In this document: piece by piece, positions 33,962-42,789 of the stretch
Numbering within the stretch: position 1 is the stretch's first letter
Layout of the letters: every line of letters starts with the position of its first letter
DNA from: JAAYUK01 sp964392915
Lineage (GTDB): Bacteria; Nitrospirota; Thermodesulfovibrionia; Thermodesulfovibrionales; Dissulfurispiraceae
Length of the DNA stretch: 51,441 nucleotides
Assembly: GCA_964392915.1 (NCBI GenBank)
Contig: CAYMRS010000013.1
Location: forward strand, 1-51,441
Reading direction: 5' to 3'
Position numbers and translations under genes: made by a program
Notes under the pieces: generated by a model
Told to the model about the DNA's origin: nothing
Seen by the model: the letters and a program-made list of their open reading frames with translations, nothing else
Database searches by the model: none

Positions 33962-34495
33962 GTGTCAAGGCAAAATAGAAATGTCCTCATAGAGCAACAT
34001 AGAGAAGTCCTCTGTTAATCTGAACCACTTCAATGAAAAGGAGGTGGCGATTGGCAGGAGAGGACAAGTTGCTGCTGAGCCAAAAAGAGCTGAAGAGACT
34101 GCATGTAATCCGGAAGTGCAACGAGGGAGATATAGGGCAACAAGAAGCAGCGACGATATTGCGGCTGAGCGTTCGGTGAGAAACGACAATACCATAGCTC
34201 ATGAACGAAAGCTCTATCAGCTTGAAGAAACCGTGGCGGGCAGAAAAGTACTGGTCGAGGAGCGGGTTGACGGTACAATACTTATCAAACATGGCATCAA
34301 GCGAGTTGCATATCGGCAGATCGAGACGAGGCCGCAGAAAAAACAGCCCGCGATACCCATCAAAACACAGAAAAGCACGGCACATAAGCCGTCGGCAGAG
34401 CATCCGTGGAAAAGATATCCTGCTCTGCGGCGCACGTATTCAACTCCGCCCTTGGCGGCACCATAAAACCGGACATTTCTAAATTGCCTTGACAC
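33962..34495 (+). mobile_element. Miniature (internally deleted) ISNCY-like insertion sequence
   Basis: Bounded by 25-bp inverted repeats (33962-33986 and 34471-34495) that match at 23 of 25 positions, both starting GTGTCAAGGCAA at the outer edge. Inside are the transposase ribosome site AAGGAGG, the first 40 codons and the last 90 or so codons of a transposase, with the catalytic middle missing. No clear target duplication is seen in the flanks. It could still be moved in trans if a full copy exists elsewhere. Confidence 0.8.
34051..34466 (+). pseudogene. Deleted ISNCY-family transposase (N- and C-terminal pieces)
   Basis: From TTG 34051, LSQKELKRLHVIRKCNEGDI followed by an HTH-like EAATILRLSVR is the usual ISNCY transposase front, ending at a TGA (34177-34179). 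In another frame, from about 34174, RNDNTIAHERKLYQLEE then VLVEERVDGTILI and HPWKR near the end match the C-terminal tail of the same family. The DDE core of roughly 300 residues is deleted at the junction near 34175. Confidence 0.75.
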
Positions 34496-34754
34496 TCCGT
34501 TTCTGCCTCAATGCCTTTTCTCGTCTTCTTTGGTAAACTCCTCATGGGTATGATCCTTATTCTTTCTCCTCTCCTTTGGAGAGTGGGTTTCCCTTGAGGA
34601 TTATGCCCTTTTTTGCTTTTACAGAATTGAGGTTACTCTGTCGTTGCCCCCAAAGCCTTTTGTATTCCGATTTCCGTGATCAGGCATGATTGCGTGCGGG
34701 GCAGGCGAGAGTCGCGGTGTGACGACACGATGAAGAACGGTAGCAGACGTTCCC
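34496..34754. other. Intergenic stretch, nothing assigned
   Basis: Between the miniature IS and the aldo/keto reductase stop codon I see no gene. A short minus-strand frame (MRSLPKKTRKGIEAETE) is cut by the IS right end at 34495. Joining it to the sequence left of 33962 continues an open frame for only about a dozen codons. It might be a relic of an older gene, but I cannot identify it. Confidence 0.3.
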
Positions 34755-35621
34755 TCAGAGTGTTCCCTCTTGCGAGCGGCTAAAATCTTTGTAATACATC
34801 AATTTGCGCGCGTAGGGGGCGACAAAGTCGACGAGTGTTTTCTGCTCTTCCTCGCTGAGCGGTTCGAAGAGTTCGGCATAAGAGACATTTTCTTCGAGCT
34901 GCCGGATGTCGTCGCAGCCGATAACCGCGGTCGAAATCTGCTGGGAGAGTGAGAACCGGTAAAATGGATTCAGGGTTTCTATGCCGGGTATCTGCGTTGC
35001 GATCCCGCGGAAGTAGATTTTCATGGCGATGATGCCCATATGCTTCCGGACAGCGACCGGGATGACTTCCTCAATGAAACTCAAGGCCGCCGGTTCCGCA
35101 GGGTTCACAGGGAGCAAAACCGTATCGAAGTCGAACTGTTCAATGCAGGTTCTTAAAATAGACGGCGACTGATGGCCGGTTACGCCGATAAAGCGGACAA
35201 GCCCCTTCTTTTTTGCTTCAACAAAAGCCTCAAGCGCTCCGCCGGGGCCAAATATCTCGGCAATCTCGTCTTCTTCCCGCACGTCGTGTATCTGCCAGAG
35301 ATCGAGATAATCGGTCTGCATGTTCCGGAGGGTCTCACACAGGTGAGCAAGCGCGCCTGCCTTTGTCCGTGCGTGAGATTTACTGGTCAGGAAGATCTGC
35401 CCGCGCCGCTCTTTCAGCGCTTTTCCGTAATACGATTCGCTGCCGTCATACGCCCGCGCGGATTCAAAATAATTCACGCCGAGATCGATTGCGTGATTGA
35501 TCAATTCGTATGCCTGATGATCATTCCCATGCGTGCGCAGGATGCCTTCGCCGCCAAGGCCGAAAATGGTCACGTCCACGCCGGTTGAGCCGAGCTTTCG
35601 GGTAGAAATTGCCATATGCAT
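34755..35621 (-). CDS. Aldo/keto reductase
   Basis: A 288-residue NAD(P)H-linked oxidoreductase with the TIM-barrel AKR pattern: LGSTGVDVTIFGLGG at the front, then NYFESARAY with Tyr58, Lys81 in LTSKSHART and His112 in WQIHDV as catalytic residues. The usual catalytic Asp of the FDTAxxY motif is Glu53 here, a conservative change seen in part of the family. TATACT (35627-35622) lies directly before the first ATG, so transcription probably starts near 35615, where the second ATG (MAIST) could be read with almost no leader. It is transcribed away from rex. Confidence 0.88.
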   Translation of the reverse strand: MHMAISTRKLGSTGVDVTIFGLGGEGILRTHGNDHQAYELINHAIDLGVNYFESARAYDGSESYYGKALKERRGQIFLTSKSHARTKAGALAHLCETLRNMQTDYLDLWQIHDVREEDEIAEIFGPGGALEAFVEAKKKGLVRFIGVTGHQSPSILRTCIEQFDFDTVLLPVNPAEPAALSFIEEVIPVAVRKHMGIIAMKIYFRGIATQIPGIETLNPFYRFSLSQQISTAVIGCDDIRQLEENVSYAELFEPLSEEEQKTLVDFVAPYARKLMYYKDFSRSQEGTL

Positions 35622-35757
35622 AGTATAGCAAAAGGGCAGCCTGGATAAAATTCATGCATAGCAGAAGCAGTTGTTAATAGGTGCCGGCTGATCTCTTGTC
35701 AGGACTGAATCAACAAGAAGATTCCAGCTTATGTGCCTAGTGAATAAAACAAACAGG

Positions 35758-35890
35758 GAAATATGTCTCTATTAAAATGAGCGTGGCGGGTGACGCCGAT
35801 TTAATATAGCGTTGTTTTTGAATGGTTATTTTTATATTGACTTTCTTCTTTTTTGAATATTAAGCTAATAGCGAAATGTTTCTCTATTAA
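35758..35890. repeat. Two 20-bp direct repeats upstream of rex
   Basis: GAAATATGTCTCTATTAAAA (35758-35777) and GAAATGTTTCTCTATTAA (35873-35890) differ at three or four places and are 115 bases apart. The second runs into the candidate Rex site. Together with AT-rich sequence between them this looks like the control region of the hydrogenase operon. Confidence 0.45.
35837..35863 (+). promoter_or_regulatory. Possible rex-hyd operon promoter
   Basis: TTGACT (35837-35842) with TATTAA (35858-35863) 15 bases later, or TAAGCT at 18 bases. The spacing is not ideal. The region is very AT-rich compared with its surroundings, as expected for a promoter. Confidence 0.35.
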
Positions 35891-35901
35891 ATATCTCACA
35901 A
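35884..35901 (+). promoter_or_regulatory. Candidate Rex operator
   Basis: CTATTAAATATCTCACAA matches 14 of 18 positions of the Rex consensus TTGTGAAATATTTCACAA, with a perfect right half-site. It lies 22 bases before the rex ATG, so Rex probably represses its own operon when NADH/NAD+ is low and releases it when NADH builds up. Confidence 0.55.
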
Positions 35902-35923
35902 TGGAGTTCAGGAGAAAGTCACC

Positions 35924-36619
35924 ATGGAGAACAAAATTGACCGTAAAGGGGTGAGAACAATTCCGGAACCAACGCTCCGGCGTCTGCCGAAATACTATCA
36001 ATATCTTAAAAATCTTGAACGCTCCGGCGCGAAGGTCATTTCCTGCACGACCATAGGAAAAGACCTGAGCCTTGATCCGACGCAGGTGCGAAAGGACCTT
36101 TCCTATACCGGCGCTGCGGGCAAGCCAAAGGTCGGCTATATGGTTTCAGACCTGATTCGCGAGATTGAAGAATTCCTCGGCTGGAACAAAATCAATGCGG
36201 CATTTATCGCCGGAGCCGGAAATCTCGGCTCGGCGCTGCTCGGCTATTCGCAGTTCAAAGAGCACGGCGTTGCGATTATCGCGGCGTTTGATGATGACCC
36301 GGCGAAGGTCGGCTCTGTTATTCACGGCACGCGCGTGCTGCCGCTCGAAAAGCTTCCGGGGCTTGCCCATCGGATGGGCATACGGCTCGGTATCATTACG
36401 GTTCCGTCGTCTGCCGCCCAGGAGGTTGCCGATCTGATGGTGCAGGGCGGCATTCAGGCTATCTGGAATTTTGCTCCCGTTTCTCTCAAGGTGCCTGACG
36501 CCGTTCTCGTGCGGAACGAGGAGCTGTATTTCTCTCTGGCGGCGCTCTCGCATACGCTCGCCAAAAACTTGAATGTTCAGATAAAGAAAGGAGACGATGG
36601 CTATGCAAGCAGCAACTGA
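35924..36619 (+). CDS. rex: Redox-sensing repressor Rex
   Basis: A 231-residue NADH/NAD+ sensor. The N-terminal winged helix (about 14-66: RRLPKYYQYL..CTTIGKDLSLDPTQVRKDLS) binds DNA. The Rossmann domain has GAGNLGSAL (97-105) and the acidic strand end FDDDP; a C-terminal swapped helix (YFSLAALSHTLAK) completes the dimer. It is the first gene of the hydrogenase operon; the next gene overlaps it by 23 bases. This links expression of an NADH-using hydrogenase to NADH level. Confidence 0.95.
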   Translation: MENKIDRKGVRTIPEPTLRRLPKYYQYLKNLERSGAKVISCTTIGKDLSLDPTQVRKDLSYTGAAGKPKVGYMVSDLIREIEEFLGWNKINAAFIAGAGNLGSALLGYSQFKEHGVAIIAAFDDDPAKVGSVIHGTRVLPLEKLPGLAHRMGIRLGIITVPSSAAQEVADLMVQGGIQAIWNFAPVSLKVPDAVLVRNEELYFSLAALSHTLAKNLNVQIKKGDDGYASSN

Positions 36620-37109
36620 TACGCCCGCAACGCCTGCTGAAAAGTTTGCAAACCTGTGCGCGATTCTGGAGAAGCACGGCCGGCATCCGGCCCGGCTGAT
36701 CCCAATTCTGCAGGCGGTGCAGGAGGAGTACGGATATCTCCCTGAGGAGGTGCTGACCTACGTTGCCGTAGCGGTTGACGTGCCGGCGGCGCGGGTCTTC
36801 GGAGTCGCGACTTTTTACGCGCACTTCGCACTGGAGCCCCGGGGTAAATATATTGTGCGCCTGTGCAATGGTACCGCCTGCCATGTCAAGAAATCGATTC
36901 CGATTCTCGACGCAATCTACCGCAGGCTCGGCATTTCCGAGAAGAATCCGAAACATGAACTGGTTACGGTCGAGATCGTTGCCTGCCTCGGCGCCTGCGG
37001 TCTGGCCCCGGTCGTGGTCATCAACGAAGATGTCTACGGGCAGATGACGCCGGCTCGCGTAGGCAAACTGATTGAGGAAATTCTTGAAAAGGAGGCCGCC
37101 CTCGTATGA
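36597..37109 (+). CDS. hydC: [FeFe]-hydrogenase subunit HydC (NuoE-like)
   Basis: A 170-residue thioredoxin-fold [2Fe-2S] protein with the four ligands in CNGTACH and CLGACG (about 93-98 and 134-138) after an N-terminal helical domain (FANLCAILEKHG..YLPEEVL). It is the NuoE-like subunit of electron-bifurcating HydABC. AAAGGAG precedes ATG 36597; ATG 36603 is also possible. It overlaps rex at the front and hydB by four bases at the end. Confidence 0.93.
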   Translation: MAMQAATDTPATPAEKFANLCAILEKHGRHPARLIPILQAVQEEYGYLPEEVLTYVAVAVDVPAARVFGVATFYAHFALEPRGKYIVRLCNGTACHVKKSIPILDAIYRRLGISEKNPKHELVTVEIVACLGACGLAPVVVINEDVYGQMTPARVGKLIEEILEKEAALV

Positions 37110-38992
37110 GCAAGGCGACAGCAGCAAGAAAAAAAGGTGACGAAGCAGCCCCGGCTGCTGCAGGGAAGCGGCGGGTCATAATCTGCGCCGGAACCGGGTG
37201 TGTATCGAGCGGCGCGCTGAAAGTGTACGATGCCTTCATGCGTGTTCTGAAGGTAAATACTCTCGATTTCGATGTTATTCTGAAGCCAGAAAGCGAAAAC
37301 CTGCATCTTTCCAAAAGCGGCTGCCAGGGCTTCTGCCAGATGGGCCCCCTGGTAACAATCCTCCCCGATGAAATTTTCTACACGAAAGTTACCGCTGATG
37401 ACGTGGTGGAGATTGTGGAAAAGACGCTGAAGAAGGGCGAGGTCGTAGAATGGCTGCTGTACAACGATCCCGCCACAAAGCAGTTCTGCAGGGGTACTCA
37501 GGACATCCCGTTTTACAAGCGCCAGATGCGCTACGTTTTGAAAGAGTGCGGCCTGATTGATCCGGAAGATCTGAATGAATATATTTCACACTGCGGCTAT
37601 GATGGCGCGAGAAAAGCCTTTCTTTCGATGACTCCAGAGGATGTCTGCAAAGAGATCACGGCTTCGGGCTTGCGCGGCCGCGGCGGCGGAGGGTTTCCGA
37701 CCGGACGGAAGTGGGAAACCGCCCGCGTGCAGCCAAGCGCGAAGAAGTATATCATCTGCAACGGCGATGAGGGCGACCCGGGCGCGTTTATGGACAGAAG
37801 CGTGATGGAAGGCAACCCGCATGCTGTTATCGAAGGGGTCATGATCGCCGCCCGCTCAATCGGTGCCGATGAAGCGTACATTTATGTTCGCGCCGAGTAC
37901 CCGCTGGCGGTTAAGCGTATGTGCAAGGCGGTCATGGACGCGGAAGCGGCAGGAATACTTGGCAGCAATGCCTTCAACAGCGGCATGAAAATGAAGTGCA
38001 TCGTCATGGAAGGCGCCGGAGCATTCGTCTGCGGCGAAGAGACCGCGCTTATCGCCTCTATCGAAGGCTTGCGGGGCATGCCGGTTCCGAAGCCGCCGTT
38101 TCCGGCGCAGAGCGGTTTGTGGGGCAAGCCGACGGTTATCAACAACGTCGAGACCCTCGCGCAGGTTCCCCGCATTCTTCTTGAAGGCGCGGAGGAATAC
38201 AGGAAAATCGGTACCGCGACTTCTCCCGGAACAAAGACGTTCGCGCTGACCGGCCATGTGGTAAACACCGGCCTTATCGAGGTTCCGTTCGGCACCACCC
38301 TGGGAGAGATTGTTATGAATATCGGTGGCGGCGTTACCGATGACCAGGGCAAGATGACTAAGGAGATATTCAAGGCTGTCCAGATCGGCGGGCCGTCGGG
38401 CGGATGTCTTACCCCGGACATGCTTGAGCTGCCGCTCGATTTCGATTCGCTCCGTTCGGTCGGCGCGATGGTCGGATCGGGTGGTCTTGTTGTCATGAAC
38501 CAGAAAACCTGCATGGTGAGCGTAGCCCGGTTTTTCATGGAGTTCACCCAGCGCGAGTCGTGCGGCAAGTGCGTTCTCTGCCGCGAGGGAACCAAACAGC
38601 TCCTGTCGCTGCTGGATGACGTCATCGAGGGGCGTGCCATTCCTGCAACCCTTTCGCTCATGGAGCAGCTCGGCAGAGCGGTGCAGAAGGGTTCTCTCTG
38701 CGGACTCGGGAAAACTGCGCCGAACCCGGTTCTCTCGACACTCAAATATTTCCGTCATGAGTACGAATCTCATGTAAATGATAAGCACTGCCTGACCGGC
38801 CGGTGCAAAACTCTGGCAAAGCCGGTGATTAACGCGGCGAAATGCAAGGGCTGCACGATGTGCGTCACGGTATGTCCGACAGGAGCCATCACCGGCACCA
38901 AGAAACTGCCGCACAAGCTGAATCAGGAGCTTTGTATCAAATGCGGAGAGTGTACGGCCAAATGCAAGTTCAATGCGATTGAGGGGATTTAA
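37106..38992 (+). CDS. hydB: [FeFe]-hydrogenase subunit HydB (NuoF-like, FMN/NADH site)
   Basis: A 628-residue flavoprotein that exchanges electrons with NAD(H). The N-terminal thioredoxin-like [2Fe-2S] domain has CAGTGC and CQGFC (about 28-75). The NuoF core carries the NADH loop GRGGGGFPTGRKW (about 190-202), the FMN block CNGDEGDPGAFMDR and the [4Fe-4S] ligands CGKCVLCREG (about 485). A C-terminal pair of ferredoxin-type clusters (CKGCTMCVTVC and CIKCGECTAKC, about 580-627) follows. This is the full bifurcating-type architecture. It is coupled by overlap to hydC and followed four bases later by hydA. Confidence 0.95.
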   Translation: MSKATAARKKGDEAAPAAAGKRRVIICAGTGCVSSGALKVYDAFMRVLKVNTLDFDVILKPESENLHLSKSGCQGFCQMGPLVTILPDEIFYTKVTADDVVEIVEKTLKKGEVVEWLLYNDPATKQFCRGTQDIPFYKRQMRYVLKECGLIDPEDLNEYISHCGYDGARKAFLSMTPEDVCKEITASGLRGRGGGGFPTGRKWETARVQPSAKKYIICNGDEGDPGAFMDRSVMEGNPHAVIEGVMIAARSIGADEAYIYVRAEYPLAVKRMCKAVMDAEAAGILGSNAFNSGMKMKCIVMEGAGAFVCGEETALIASIEGLRGMPVPKPPFPAQSGLWGKPTVINNVETLAQVPRILLEGAEEYRKIGTATSPGTKTFALTGHVVNTGLIEVPFGTTLGEIVMNIGGGVTDDQGKMTKEIFKAVQIGGPSGGCLTPDMLELPLDFDSLRSVGAMVGSGGLVVMNQKTCMVSVARFFMEFTQRESCGKCVLCREGTKQLLSLLDDVIEGRAIPATLSLMEQLGRAVQKGSLCGLGKTAPNPVLSTLKYFRHEYESHVNDKHCLTGRCKTLAKPVINAAKCKGCTMCVTVCPTGAITGTKKLPHKLNQELCIKCGECTAKCKFNAIEGI

Positions 38993-38995
38993 GTT

Positions 38996-41065
38996 ATGAC
39001 CAGGAAACCTGTTGAGAACAATGTCACGATAAACGGACGCACGATCGCGATTGAAGGCGAGCGCAACCTGTTGGAGGTTATCCGCAAGGGGGGCATCGAC
39101 CTGCCGACGTTCTGCTACCATTCTGACCTGAGTGCCTACGGCGCGTGCCGTCTCTGTCTGGTTGATGTTGAAGGGCGCGGGATTATCGGCTCCTGCTCAA
39201 CTCCGCCGGAGCCGGGAATGATTGTCAAAACGCACACCGAGGAGATACGCGAGATCCGCAAGATTTCGGTGGAGCTGCTTCTCGCGAATCACGACAATAA
39301 CTGTCCGACCTGCTATAAGAGCCACAACTGCCAGCTCCAGAGAATCGCGCGGCAGCTTGGTGTTGACAACGTCCGCTTCAAGCAGGTGCTCATCAGAAAG
39401 CCGGTGGATACCTCATCGCCTTCGGTTACCCGCGATCCGAACAAATGCGTACTTTGCGGAGATTGCGTCCGTGTCTGTTCCGAAATCCAGGAAATCGGCG
39501 CCATCGACTTCGCGCATCGCGGACATCAGGCGGCTGTATTGCCCGCGTTCGGCAAGGACCTGGGGGAAGTTGAGTGCGTCAACTGCGGACAGTGTACGGT
39601 GGTCTGCCCGACCGGGGCGCTTTCACCCCGCTCGGAAATGGAAGAGGTCTGGAAGGAGCTTACCAACCCGGAGATGTTTGTTATTGCCTGTGTTGCGCCT
39701 GCGATTCGCGTCGGGCTTGGCGAGCCGTTCGACATGGAGCCCGGAACGATCACGACCGGGCAGATGGTCGCGTCGCTCAAAATGCTCGGGTTCGATCAGG
39801 TCTACGACACATCGTTCGCGGCTGATCTGACCATTTTCGAGGAAGGCAATGAGTTCCTGCAGCGCAAGACAAAGGGCGAGAAGCTCCCCCAGTTCACATC
39901 ATGCTGCCCCGGGTGGGTGAAGTATGCTGAACAGTACTACCCGGAACTGCTGGACAAGCTTTCGACCTGCAAATCCCCGCAGCAGATGTTCGGCGCGCTG
40001 TTGAAGGACAGGCTCCCGGAGATGCTCGGCATCCCGAAGGATAAGCTCAGAATCGTCTCGGTTATGCCATGTACGGCAAAGAAGTATGAAGCGAAGAGGC
40101 CCGAGTTCACACATGACGGCATTGCCGACGTCGATCATGTGATAACGACCCAGGAGCTTGCCCGCATGATAAAGGCCGCGGGTATCCTGTTCAACGACCT
40201 GACGCCGGAATCATTTGATATGCCGTTCGGCTTTGCGACGGGCGCGGGAGTGCTCTTCGCCAACTCCGGCGGCGTCACCGAGGCAGTACTCCGGTTTGCC
40301 GCGGAAAAAATCACCGGGAAGCCGCTTCAGTCCTTCGAATTCAAGCAGGTGCGCGGCGAGTCCGGCCTTCGCGAGGCAGTGATGAGCCTTGACGGGGTCC
40401 AGCTGAAGCTGGCGGTCATTTCCGGACTGAAAAACGCAAAAACTATAGCTGAACAGGTTCGCAAAGGCACCTGTGAGTACGATATCGTCGAGGTCATGGC
40501 CTGTCCGCAGGGATGCATCGGCGGCGCCGGACAACCGGTGAGCCGCAATCCGCTGGCAAAGAAACTGCGTACCAAGGGCATTTACGATGCCGACAAGATG
40601 ATGCCGCTGCACAAATCGCAGGAGAATATTTTCATTACGGACTGCTATGAGAAGTTCCTTGGCGAGGTTGGCGGGAAGAAAGCGCACCATCTTCTCCACA
40701 CGCATTACCAGAGCCGGCGCAGGCTCCCCGAAGAAGGCATCGCCCTGTTCAGCGGCAGCGGTGGCAAGCGCCTGAAGGTCGATGTCTGCCTTGGCACAAG
40801 CTGCTATATCAAGGGCGCGCAGAATGTCCTCAGCGGGCTTTTGAAGCATGCTGACGAACATAAGCTGGAAAACATGGTCGACATCCGCGCGTCCTTCTGT
40901 TTTGAGCAGTGCGAGGATGGCCCGACGGTGAAGATCGGCGACGTGACGCTGAATCACGCGACGGTCGACAATGCCGTGCAGACGCTGAGCAGCGAAATTG
41001 AGAAGCAGCTCTCGGGCGAACCTTCGGCAAAAAACGAATGCACCAGTTGTTCAAGCTGCAAGTAA
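38996..41065 (+). CDS. hydA: [FeFe]-hydrogenase catalytic subunit HydA (group A3-like)
   Basis: A 689-residue enzyme for reversible H2 formation. The N-terminal [2Fe-2S] domain (CYHSDLSAYGACRLC) is followed by a His-ligated cluster (HDNNCPTC..HNCQLQ) and two [4Fe-4S] sites (CVLCGDCVRVC, CVNCGQCTVVC). The H-cluster motifs are L1 TSCCPGW (about 300), L2 MPCTAKKYE (about 357) and L3 ACPQGCIGGAGQP (about 501), the last with Ala in place of one usual Gly. A C-terminal thioredoxin-like [2Fe-2S] domain (CLGTSC..CFEQC, about 600-645) and a Cys-rich tail CTSCSSCK end it. All catalytic cysteines are kept. With HydB and HydC it should couple NADH and ferredoxin oxidation to H2. Confidence 0.95.
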   Translation: MTRKPVENNVTINGRTIAIEGERNLLEVIRKGGIDLPTFCYHSDLSAYGACRLCLVDVEGRGIIGSCSTPPEPGMIVKTHTEEIREIRKISVELLLANHDNNCPTCYKSHNCQLQRIARQLGVDNVRFKQVLIRKPVDTSSPSVTRDPNKCVLCGDCVRVCSEIQEIGAIDFAHRGHQAAVLPAFGKDLGEVECVNCGQCTVVCPTGALSPRSEMEEVWKELTNPEMFVIACVAPAIRVGLGEPFDMEPGTITTGQMVASLKMLGFDQVYDTSFAADLTIFEEGNEFLQRKTKGEKLPQFTSCCPGWVKYAEQYYPELLDKLSTCKSPQQMFGALLKDRLPEMLGIPKDKLRIVSVMPCTAKKYEAKRPEFTHDGIADVDHVITTQELARMIKAAGILFNDLTPESFDMPFGFATGAGVLFANSGGVTEAVLRFAAEKITGKPLQSFEFKQVRGESGLREAVMSLDGVQLKLAVISGLKNAKTIAEQVRKGTCEYDIVEVMACPQGCIGGAGQPVSRNPLAKKLRTKGIYDADKMMPLHKSQENIFITDCYEKFLGEVGGKKAHHLLHTHYQSRRRLPEEGIALFSGSGGKRLKVDVCLGTSCYIKGAQNVLSGLLKHADEHKLENMVDIRASFCFEQCEDGPTVKIGDVTLNHATVDNAVQTLSSEIEKQLSGEPSAKNECTSCSSCK

Positions 41066-41226
41066 CAGAGATTCATTCCCGTGCGGCTCTCTTTACTGCG
41101 GAATTGACTGCTGGCCGGCTCCAAGACGCAAACGGGAGGCCATGAATGGGGAGCCGGCACTGACTGGGGCGACCTCTGACACCACCGGGCTGCATGTTTG
41201 GCCTTCCGTTTACAGACGCACCCACA

Positions 41227-41249
41227 GGGGCGGGCAGCAAGCCCGCCCC
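41227..41249 (+). promoter_or_regulatory. GC-rich hairpin in front of hydG
   Basis: GGGGCGGGC-AGCAA-GCCCGCCCC, a perfect 9-bp stem ending only a few bases before the hydG ribosome site (AAAGGAAC). No T-run follows, so it is more likely an mRNA processing or stability element, or an attenuator of translation, than a terminator. The rest of the 198-base gap shows no gene. Confidence 0.5.
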
Positions 41250-41263
41250 GAAAGGAACAAACG

Positions 41264-42679
41264 ATGATGACGCAGATGCAGGACAGAAAGACATTGGAAG
41301 CCGCCGCCGCGTGGCTTGACGAGGCGAAGATTCGCGAATGCCTTGCGGCAGCAGAACCTCGCGCTGAGCGGGTTCTCGAGATTCTGCGAAAAGCGGAGGA
41401 GATGCAGGGGCTGATGGCCGAAGAGGTGTCGGTTCTGATGAATCTGGACGACCCCGCGCTGCTGAACACTCTTTTCAGGACCGCGGAGACGATCAAGGAA
41501 CAGATATACGGCCCGCGCATTGTCCTGTTCGCTCCGCTCTATGTTTCCAACCGCTGCGCGAATGAGTGTTCGTATTGCGCTTTTCGTGCCGGCAACAGCA
41601 TTGAGAGAAATTCCCTTACCCGCGCGCAGGTTGTCCGTGAGGTCGAGGAACTCGTCAGGCAGGGCCACAAGCGGGTGCTGCTGGTTTCCGGCGAGGATCC
41701 CTCCCCCGATGGATTTCAGCATATACTCGACTCAATTGCCGCCGTTTACAGTGTAAAGTCCGGCAACTGTGAAATTCGGCGTGTCAATGCGAATATCGCG
41801 CCACTGACGGTCGAGCAGTTCCACCGGTTGAAGCAGGCCGAAATCGGCACATATCAGCTCTTCCAGGAGACGTACCATCGCGAAACCTATGAGAAACATC
41901 ACACCGTCGGGCCGAAAAAGGATTTCCTCTGGCGCGTGACGGCATTTGACCGTGCCATGGAAGCAGGAATCGACGACGTTGGCATCGGCGTGCTCTTCGG
42001 TCTGTACGACTGGAAATTTGAGGTGCTTGCCATGCTCCAGCAGATCCGGCATCTTGAAGATCGCTTTGGCGTAGGACCGCATACCATCAGCGTCCCCCGG
42101 CTCGAACCGGCAGACGGCTCCGCTTTTTCGGAGGCACCGCCCTTTATGGTGTCGGATGCTGATTTCAGGAAGCTCGTTGCAATCTTGCGCCTTACGGTTC
42201 CCTACACCGGCATTATCATGTCAACACGCGAAAACGCTGAGATGCGGCGCGAGACGCTCAGGCTCGGCGTCTCGCAAATATCCGCCGGGAGCCGCACCGA
42301 TGTCGGCGGATATGCCGAAGGATGCGATGCGGCTCCCGGACAGTTTGAGCTTGGGGATCATCGCTCACTCGAAGATGTCGTGCATGATCTCGCGACAATG
42401 GGCTACGTGCCCTCATTCTGCACAGCCTGCTACCGCATGGGACGAACGGGCAGGGATTTTATGGACCTCGCGAAGCCCGGCGAAATCAAGGCGCACTGTG
42501 ACCCAAACGCCCTGTCCACATTCATGGAGTACCTGCTTGATTACGCGACTCCGGCGACGGTTGAGGCGGGCAGGAAGCTGATCGCGCTACGGCTTGCCGC
42601 GATGGACCCGCAGACGAGAGCGTTTACCGAGACCCAGATTGCACGCGTCGAGCAGGGCAATCGGGATATCTTTGTATAG
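41264..42679 (+). CDS. hydG: [FeFe]-hydrogenase maturase HydG (radical SAM tyrosine lyase)
   Basis: Makes the Fe(CO)(CN) synthon for the H-cluster from tyrosine. The 471-residue protein has the radical-SAM motif CANECSYC (about 98-105) and the C-terminal cluster motif CTACYRMG..IKAHC (CX2CX22C, about 386-412), which binds the auxiliary cluster carrying the dangler iron. ATG 41264 with AAAGGA upstream is preferred over the frame opening at 41198, which reads through the hairpin. Confidence 0.95.
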   Translation: MMTQMQDRKTLEAAAAWLDEAKIRECLAAAEPRAERVLEILRKAEEMQGLMAEEVSVLMNLDDPALLNTLFRTAETIKEQIYGPRIVLFAPLYVSNRCANECSYCAFRAGNSIERNSLTRAQVVREVEELVRQGHKRVLLVSGEDPSPDGFQHILDSIAAVYSVKSGNCEIRRVNANIAPLTVEQFHRLKQAEIGTYQLFQETYHRETYEKHHTVGPKKDFLWRVTAFDRAMEAGIDDVGIGVLFGLYDWKFEVLAMLQQIRHLEDRFGVGPHTISVPRLEPADGSAFSEAPPFMVSDADFRKLVAILRLTVPYTGIIMSTRENAEMRRETLRLGVSQISAGSRTDVGGYAEGCDAAPGQFELGDHRSLEDVVHDLATMGYVPSFCTACYRMGRTGRDFMDLAKPGEIKAHCDPNALSTFMEYLLDYATPATVEAGRKLIALRLAAMDPQTRAFTETQIARVEQGNRDIFV

Positions 42680-42789
42680 AGCGGAAGGCGCAAGTGCGGC
42701 AGGTTGGATGAAAGAAATGAAACAGGCAGTCGGAAAGTTACTGTATTTCCGCGCATCCCGCCTTCCTGACTCTGTGGAGAGGTGACAGT

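Noticed and set aside
38996..41065. Idea that the C-terminal [2Fe-2S] domain of HydA is a novel fusion
   Set aside because: Bifurcating HydA subunits such as that of Thermotoga already carry such a C-terminal domain; only the Cys-rich tail is unusual.
41198..41263. Earlier start for hydG
   Set aside because: It would encode 22 residues through the GC hairpin and lacks a ribosome site, whereas ATG 41264 follows AAAGGA.
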